From Thozetella sp. PMI_491 (lineage: Eukaryota > Ascomycota > Sordariomycetes > Chaetosphaeriales > Chaetosphaeriaceae): DNA of 64,000 nucleotides. Positions 58,101 to 64,000 of this stretch are shown one piece after another; position 1 is the stretch's first letter, and the number at the start of each line of letters is the position of its first letter. Below the pieces are notes generated by a model, which saw nothing but the letters and a program-made list of their open reading frames with translations, did no database searches and was not told where the DNA came from. The stretch is from positions 185,970 through 249,969 of the forward strand of contig MU270074.1 of the NCBI GenBank assembly GCA_021432635.1. The letters are read 5' to 3'. A program made the position numbers and the translations under genes.

Positions 58101-59579
58101 GCGGAGACAGACGACAATAGGCACGAGAGCCAGGCTGGATCCGATGACGAGGGGGCTGGGAGCGATGCCGACCAGTCCTCTCTCACGTTGGACGATCTCC
58201 TTCCAGGTGTAAAGGAGATAGCTGACTCGCTTGAACCGAGCGGAGAGATACCGGAAGAATTGCCCAAGCACCAGAAGAAGAGCTTGATGACGATGCTCAC
58301 GAACTTCTGGGCCGAACGATCCGCGAGCGGGTGGTCTCAGCTCGAGTATCCTCTCAATGCCACCGACCACATCTTCATCGACAGCGATGTCATCGTCCGC
58401 GAGGACGAGCCCAGTTCGCTCATTGCTTTGGCTCTCAGTTCGGAAGACTACCAAGCTAAGCTTGCGGCCAGCCGTGACCAGTGGAAAAAGGCGGCTCGCG
58501 CGGAGCACAACGCCAACGGCACCGAGAAAGACCTACCAGTATCTGACTCCGGGGAAGCCGCCATTGACGAGAACGAGCTGGAAAAGAGCCTCCTTCGCAT
58601 TACAGGAACGCACCTCAAGTATCAGTTCCAAGAAGGCTCAGCCAAGATGCTATGCAAAATTTTCTACGCCGAACAGTTCGACGCGTTGCGCCGGAAATGC
58701 GGCATCAGCGAGCGCATCATCGAGTCTCTGTCTCGATGCAAGGAATGGGATTCTAAGGGCGGCAAGACCAAATCTGTGTTCCTCAAGACGTTGGATAATC
58801 GTCTGGTCATGAAGGCACTCTCCCCCATTGAGACGTCGGCCTTCCTCCAGTTTGCCCCCGCATACTTCGAGATAATGGCCGAGGCGCTCTTCCACGACCT
58901 TCCCTCCGTCATTGCCAAAATGGTCGGCTTCTTCCAGGTTATCATCAAGAACCCGCTTACGAACACCGAGATGAAGCTCGATCTGCTGGTCATGGAGAAC
59001 CTCTTTTACGACCGGTCACCCAGCCGCACCTTCGACCTCAAGGGCTCCATGCGAAACCGCAAGATCCAATCCACGGGCGAACAGAACGAGGTCTTGCTGG
59101 ACGAGAACATGGTTGAGTATATCTACGAGTCGCCCTTGTTCGTGCGCGAGCACTCCAAACGGGTGCTCCGGGCGTCCGTCTGGAACGACACGCTGTTCCT
59201 AGCGCGCCAAGACGTCATGGACTACTCGCTCATGGTTGCTGTGGACGAGAGCCGACGCGAGCTAGTCGTCGGCATGATTGACTGCATCCGCACCTACACG
59301 TGGGACAAGAGACTGGAGAGCTGGATCAAATACCGTGGATTCGCCGGTGGTGGGCGGAACAAACCGACGGTGACGAGTCCGAAGGAGTACAAATCGCGGT
59401 TCAGGGAGGCTATGGCAAGGTATGTAGTGTGCTCACACCGAGCTGGTCATTTCCTTCATTCATCCGTCGCGGTTGCTGACTGATGCTACAGATACATCCT
59501 GCAGGCGCCCAACTGTTGGCACCAGTTTAACTCCCATGCCCCCACAGCACCTAGAGCTCGCTTCGAGGGTGATGCGTGA
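52119..59579 (+). CDS. fab1: Phosphatidylinositol-3-phosphate 5-kinase Fab1
   Basis: Makes PI(3,5)P2 on endosome and vacuole membranes with Vac14 and Fig4, controlling vacuole size, acidity and fission. Exons are 52119-59419 and 59492-59579. The single 72-bp intron (AG|GTATGT...CTACAG) precedes the last 29 codons, giving RYILQAPNCWHQF and 2462 residues, near the family length. Residues 1-410 are Ser/Thr-rich and disordered. The FYVE finger is at about 412-478, with WMADDTC, RRKHHCR and RVC plus paired CxxC ligands for PI3P. The chaperonin-like CCT domain spans about 830-1060, followed by the Fab1-specific Cys-rich region to about 1560. A disordered linker of 400-plus residues carries a Lys/Arg coiled coil. 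The kinase domain starts near 2060, with FDLKGSMRNRK at about 2304, MDYSLMVAVDE at about 2366 and IDCIRTYTWDK. Neighbours do not share its pathway. Its start overlaps an upstream ORF. Confidence 0.97.
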
Positions 59580-62112
59580 GCTGCCAATGCCTATCCATGC
59601 GCAGCTGCCGCCTACGTGTATAATCCAAGCATAGTTGCTCCTTCGCCCAGCCGAGGAACCCAGGTCGTTTTTGCTTTGTGGATGAATAGAGTCTAGGCAT
59701 GCCAAGGCCCATGGGGAATCGCCGAGGCATGTGCCCTAGGCACAGTGGCGAACACGACAAAGGCGTTCAGGATATGAGAAATGTTAGAACATCTCGGGGG
59801 CACACCCCCATGCTACAATAATGACAACAGCAAAAATAAAGGGAGGAGGTGGTACAACGAAAGATTACGGCACGGAGTGAACGAGGTGGCCTTTTTTCTC
59901 CCTTCTTGGGCAATAAGAGAGGGCAATGGAGCGTATGGCTTGTTTAGATGACTGTATTACGACGTCTATACCCTTGAGAGTAACGAGTAAATGAGTCCTA
60001 AATATACTTGGCTTGGCTTCTGATATCTGTACGATCTTCAGACCGCCTTCCGTCTTACCAAAGTCATAAATGATAGTCTACACAACGACAAAGAGGCTCC
60101 CGGGAAACCTGTAGGTATTCTCTGCAGATAACCAACACACAAACAAGGGTTGTATTGTATTTAATCCTGGCCTTTTTGCGAATCTTCAATATACGCCGCC
60201 ATACGATCGTTTCCACCGTCGAGCGGGCCTAGCCGTCGGTCCCCGACCTGAGCCTCTCCCTCACTCTAGACACAAGCACACAACGCCAGGGGTGTTTTTG
60301 GCATAATATCCGGCCACTCGTGCGTGGTTGGTGGCGCTGCATGCCGCCAGAGATCGGCACCCGCGCCAAGCGGAGCCAAGCTAGCCAAGGCGGAACTACC
60401 GGTAGATCTGCGTATACAACAGCATCCATATGGGCGTACAGTAGGTTACCAGGCTAGACGGATCTAACACAGCGACCTGAGCATGCCCCATGTAAACAAG
60501 TTTCGTCTTCATGGCTTGGCAGGGCGGCTGCAGTGCCAAGGCGCCGCGGGTGACACAGGACGTGCAAACCGGCCGTATTTTCCTTTTGGCCCTTGCCACG
60601 TAGGTTAGCCCGACAGAATCAACCGCAAGACCCGGCGGCCGAGCTACTGTTGGTGCTAGGGCTAACGATGCAAGCGAGGCAACACAGGAGCGTCAGCTAG
60701 GCACTCCACCGGTCGTAAGTGGCGGTGTGCGACCCTGAGGAATACTACCTCTAACCTCTTGTTCTTATGCCCGAAGGGCTCCAGCAAAGGGCAGGGAGAC
60801 TAGGACCCATGATATAATAATCTCTTCAACACCCATACCAAACGCGGCGATGCTTGAAGCGCAGTGATTCAGGACCGCTAATCTTCCTCTGTCTCCTCAT
60901 AGAGTTAGGTCACTCCCTCGCCGTGGCGGACCTTGCCACCGTCCACCGCCGTCTCGGTCTCCGCTCCACCGACAAGAGGGTGGAAGAGCTAGGCAGTACG
61001 CGTGTCGAGGTGAGGTGAGTGCTACGTAGTAGGATGCTCTGCCGGCTTGGCACGTGCCGTGGATGAGACGAGACAGCTTGGCGGCTGCTGCCGCGGCGAG
61101 GATCGAGGGTCGAGAGCTAGGAGAGCCGCCCGCCCGTCCGTCAATGGAGCCGGAACGGGTCCAGCTAGACCGCTGCTACCCAACTACGGCGCTGCAGGGC
61201 AATTTCGAACCTGGGGCGGTGCGAGACATACATGAGATCGCTGGAATGTCCAGAGACAGTCGCCTCCCAGATGCGGAGACCCCACGGTTCCGTAGGCACG
61301 AAACACGAGCCTGACGATGTGTGCTGCCTGCTTCGTGCCGCCTGCTTCGTGCCGCCTGCTTTGTGCTGCCTGCTTCTTGCTGTCTTGGCCGGTACGGTAC
61401 GACGACGAAGCAAGATACCTCGCCTTTCCGTACGAGGAGAAGCGGCCGGGCCGGGGGCACGCTGCGGCCTCAGATCACCCGCAGATAGCGTGCGGGCTGC
61501 GGGGCAACGGGAGCTGAAGATTGGCTCGTCTTGCAGCAAAGGGAGCCGGGATCACAGGCAAGGTTGGTAGAGCTCAAAACGACCGTCAAATCATGAGTAT
61601 TCTTTGCTTGATCCCTTGGCTAAGTCCAGTCTAGAGCCATGATCCGTCCTGCAATCTGTGAAGCTAACCTCGTGTTGTGTGACCCAACTCCCGCACGCCC
61701 AGCCAGCTCCCTTGCCCCGAATACACTTTCCTGTCGTCATACGATTCTCAGTTCATGGTGAGAACTCGATAGCCCCGGAGGGATCCCAAAACCGAATAGC
61801 CGAGTAAGAGTAGCCAAAAACCCCCAAATTTTTTTCGCCTTTTCCAGCAAAAAGTAAGGAGCAGGACGAGCAATACATTGAAGAGTCTGCTGGCTCGTCC
61901 CGGGGACACCGCCCTGTCTATACCCATAGTTTCGCGAACGGCAAGGAAAAGAAAAATTACAGTCCATGCTGATTTGTCGTGATTTTCGTTGATGGAAAAG
62001 CCGGGAAAGGTGAAGAAAACGACGCCGAGTCGCTAAGCACGCTGGTGTGATCCTGAGATATTAAATGAGAGAAGGATGAAAGGTATTGAAAGGCACGTGT
62101 TGGCATAGCGAA
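59580..62112. other. Intergenic region beyond fab1
   Basis: 2.5 kb between the converging 3' ends of fab1 and the 122-residue gene. It holds the 14-bp tandem array at 61321-61376 and a GCGGAGCCAAGCTAGCC segment near 60370 weakly like the dispersed repeat. Open frames are short, overlapping and without recognisable domains. Confidence 0.6.
61321..61376. repeat. 14-bp tandem repeat, four copies
   Basis: Four direct units of GTGCYGCCTGCTTY type (61321-61334, 61335-61348, 61349-61362, 61363-61376), differing only by C/T changes at two positions, followed by a partial TTGCTG. Confidence 0.9.
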
Positions 62113-62481
62113 TTACTCGATGGCCACCTCATGCCAGTCTCCCTTGTGGTCGTCCTGGTGCTCTCCCCAGTGGACGGGGCCGAGCTTGAGGAAGCGACGG
62201 GCAGTGCTCTTGGAGCCGTCGCTGCTGAGGCTGGAGGCACGGCGCTTGGCGGCGGTGCTGTCCTCCTCGGTGGCCTCTGCGAGGGCACCGGCGGTCAGGG
62301 GAAGGGGAGTGGTCATGGCACTCGGGGAGCCGGGCTTGCGCTGCTCGCGGGGGTACGACTCCGAGGTGTTCGGAGCCAGAGAGAGGAAGTTGGAAGGCAG
62401 GCGCCTCTCGGCAGCGCCGGGAGCGAAGTCCTGCGCCTGCTGCTGAAGCTGACGGAGCTCCTCGGCGGTGTGCGAAGTCAT
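62113..62481 (-). CDS. Small hydrophilic protein, 122 residues, unknown function
   Basis: A single exon from ATG 62481 (MTSHTAEELRQLQQQ) to TAA at 62113-62115. The open frame continues upstream of this ATG, but that part reads like untranslated C/T-rich leader. The N-terminal 25 residues form a Gln/Glu-rich amphipathic helix. The middle is Ser/Pro/Thr-rich with a basic AKRRASSLSSDGSKSTARR patch that could be phosphorylated. The C-terminus RFLKLGPVHWGEHQDDHKG is distinctive and looks conserved, which is the main reason to call it a gene. There is no signal peptide or membrane segment. A TATA-like CATATAA lies at 62754-62760 on the minus strand, and a duplicated CTGTAGGCTGGRG motif lies in the leader. 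I cannot assign a function. Confidence 0.75.
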   Translation of the reverse strand: MTSHTAEELRQLQQQAQDFAPGAAERRLPSNFLSLAPNTSESYPREQRKPGSPSAMTTPLPLTAGALAEATEEDSTAAKRRASSLSSDGSKSTARRFLKLGPVHWGEHQDDHKGDWHEVAIE

Positions 62482-62753
62482 GGTGGGATGAGGTTTTGAG
62501 TCTAAGAGGTGGTGGTCCTTTGACTGATAGGGAAACCTGGGAGGCCGAGTTGCTGGTTTGCTAGCTGTAGGCTGGAGGCTGTAGGCTGGGGACGGGTGGA
62601 AGCAGAGAGGAGAGAGGAGAGGCAGGCGTAGGATGAGGGCAGAGTAGGTAGGTGCACCGGCAGGCTGGAAGGAGCGGGAAGGAGAGTTCGAGGGCTGTCT
62701 GACTAGAAAGAAAAGAGGCAGGAGGATGGGGGAGGACAAAGAGGACGGCCAAG

Positions 62754-62760
62754 TTATATG
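62754..62760 (-). promoter_or_regulatory. TATA-like motif of the small gene
   Basis: CATATAA on the minus strand, about 275 bp upstream of the start codon. It would give a C/T-rich leader of roughly 240 nt, typical of strongly expressed fungal genes. Confidence 0.35.
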
Positions 62761-63950
62761 GGAAACTCTGAGCTCGGCGGTGCGGTGCTTACCAAGAGCC
62801 CCTCCGGACAGAGAGATAACACAAAGTGCCCATGTCCTTTGCGCCTGCCTGCACGGCGTTGCGGCGTCTTGCCAGTCCGGGAGGGGCGGGCCACATGCGA
62901 GCATCAGCGATCATCCATTTCTCGGATCCATTTCTCGGAGGGGGGGGGTCTGGGGGTGGTTTCTTGGGGTCTTAGGTTCACATGATTTTCTTATGCCGCA
63001 ACCAGCGCGGGTTTCACTTGGATCCAGCCTGTGCAAGATGGGCGCGCCCGTTGTCTCGGCGGGGGTGCCCCAGGACAAAGACCAAGTGATTGGCCGCCCG
63101 TGTCTCAATGAGCAGAGAGAATCTGGTCAATCTCCCCCTCGCCCGCTGCCCCCCCGCGAGCCTGGCACGCCAGCCAAGGTTGCTCGTAACGTCGAGGAAG
63201 GAGTGCGAACGGCAGCGACACGTGGGGTGCGCAATTGGCCTGAGCCATTCGTGCGCTTAGGCCGAGACTGGGGGGGTGGTAGGTGGGATACAAAGCCGAC
63301 AGTGGGCGAGACGGAGTGTCTCATCTGAAAACGGGGGCGCAATCAGAGCCCTCAGTCGCGCCGTCAAACCGTCTCGGGGAATGACATCAACGAAGCACCT
63401 CGCGATGTTTACATCCCTATAGACAAATTGATATCCAGGGGTCGGTGGAGCATCACGCGGCTCTGCCCATTACCCGGTAGACATTCCGCCCTCGACGCAC
63501 CCGGCGCCAGGTCGCCCCGGTCCATGATTGGTCTCCACGAGGAAATATCGGAAACAATCGCGACGGAGCTGGTCAGTTACGGGCCATTCGAGGTCGGGGG
63601 TGGGTGTGCCAGGGTCCCCCAAATGCGGGGCAGAACACGCCATATCGTCCTCCCCGCAGCAACCTTGAAAACCCTCAGCCGCTGTAAAGCGAAGCAGATG
63701 AGGGAGAGTAAGCTCTTTCCCGCGACCGCGACTGGTGCGGAAGGACCCTAGGAAGGAACCTACAGGCAGCACCACTCGACAGGGGGGGGGGACATTGCCG
63801 AGGATGCTTCTCTCGGAAGCCACCCTTTTCTGACCCGGCCCGGGGACGATGGGCGTATATGTACTTTTGTAGGCAAATATGTCTACATCTATACACCACA
63901 TACCACAGCTACGCTCCACAGGCAGCCTCGCCCGGGTGATATATATTTAT

Positions 63951-63952
<2 letters not shown>

Positions 63953-64000
<48 letters not shown>
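63953..64000. repeat. Homopolymer C48 at window end
   Basis: The last 48 bases are all C and may continue beyond the window. It is not the usual fungal telomere repeat (CCCTAA/TTAGGG). It may be a genuine homopolymer or an assembly or sequencing artefact at a contig edge. Confidence 0.95.

Larger units (their letters stand above)
62482..64000. other. Promoter side of the small gene and window end
   Basis: Holds the long C/T-rich leader (minus strand, 62482-62750), a TATA-like CATATAA at 62754-62760 and GC-rich DNA with G8-G10 runs at 62940 and 63782. The window ends in a C48 run. Overlapping short ORFs show nothing recognisable. Confidence 0.55.

Noticed and set aside
63953-64000. Telomere at the window end
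   Set aside because: The run is pure C and does not contain the TTAGGG/CCCTAA repeat used by filamentous fungi.
1-64000. CRISPR arrays, operons or prokaryotic elements
   Set aside because: The intron-rich eukaryotic genes exclude a prokaryotic origin, and no regularly spaced direct repeats with unique spacers were seen.

Overview
The window is nuclear DNA of a filamentous ascomycete, most likely a Sordariomycete and possibly Hypocreales. Evidence: short introns of about 50-115 bp with GT-AG borders and CTAAC/CTGAC-like branch sites; GC-rich intergenic DNA with C/T-rich stretches before start codons; and Pezizomycotina-type proteins such as a 2462-residue Fab1, an Ssb-type Hsp70 and a 464-residue PNG1. 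The species cannot be named from sequence alone.

Layout. Bases 1-19489 hold no gene I can support. This tract is GC-rich to about 13-14 kb, then AT-richer (about 14.3-17.5 kb) with decayed ORFs. From 19.5 kb the genes are: png1 (minus, 19490-20949); a second gene-poor 7.2 kb tract with dispersed repeats; utp4 (minus, 28111-30692) head-to-head with npt1 (plus, 31869-33405); a small previously hidden gene broken by two compensating frameshifts (33578-34344); a nine-exon APC-family permease (35918-38145); an inverted-repeat element (about 38273-38725); ssb Hsp70 (minus, 39116-41310) head-to-head with eIF4E (plus, 42036-42896); an eight-exon MDR oxidoreductase (44041-45515) convergent with a probable mitochondrial malonyl-CoA-type acyl-CoA synthetase (minus, 45775-47714); that gene is head-to-head with a BolA gene (48341-48847). 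A 672-residue orphan (minus, 49142-51160) is head-to-head with fab1 (52119-59579). A 122-residue conserved-looking small protein lies at 62113-62481 (minus). The window ends in a run of 48 C.

How the genes relate. There is no biosynthetic cluster or defence system. Several genes serve core translation and organelle functions: small-subunit rRNA processing (utp4), nascent-chain folding (ssb), cap recognition (eIF4E), NAD salvage (npt1), ER-associated deglycosylation (png1), mitochondrial acyl activation and Fe-S handling (acyl-CoA synthetase, bol1), and vacuolar PI(3,5)P2 synthesis (fab1). Four divergent promoters are the main sign of possible shared regulation.

The main unusual signals are: a dispersed repeat family with a period of about 20 bp, present in both orientations; transition-biased divergence between repeat copies, as repeat-induced point mutation (RIP) would leave; a GC-AG intron and a stop-free 54-nt intron in ssb; a 10-codon upstream ORF whose stop overlaps the fab1 start as ATGA; and an intact catalytic triad in PNG1. 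Exon borders were read by eye from splice motifs, reading phase and family continuity. No transcript data were available.
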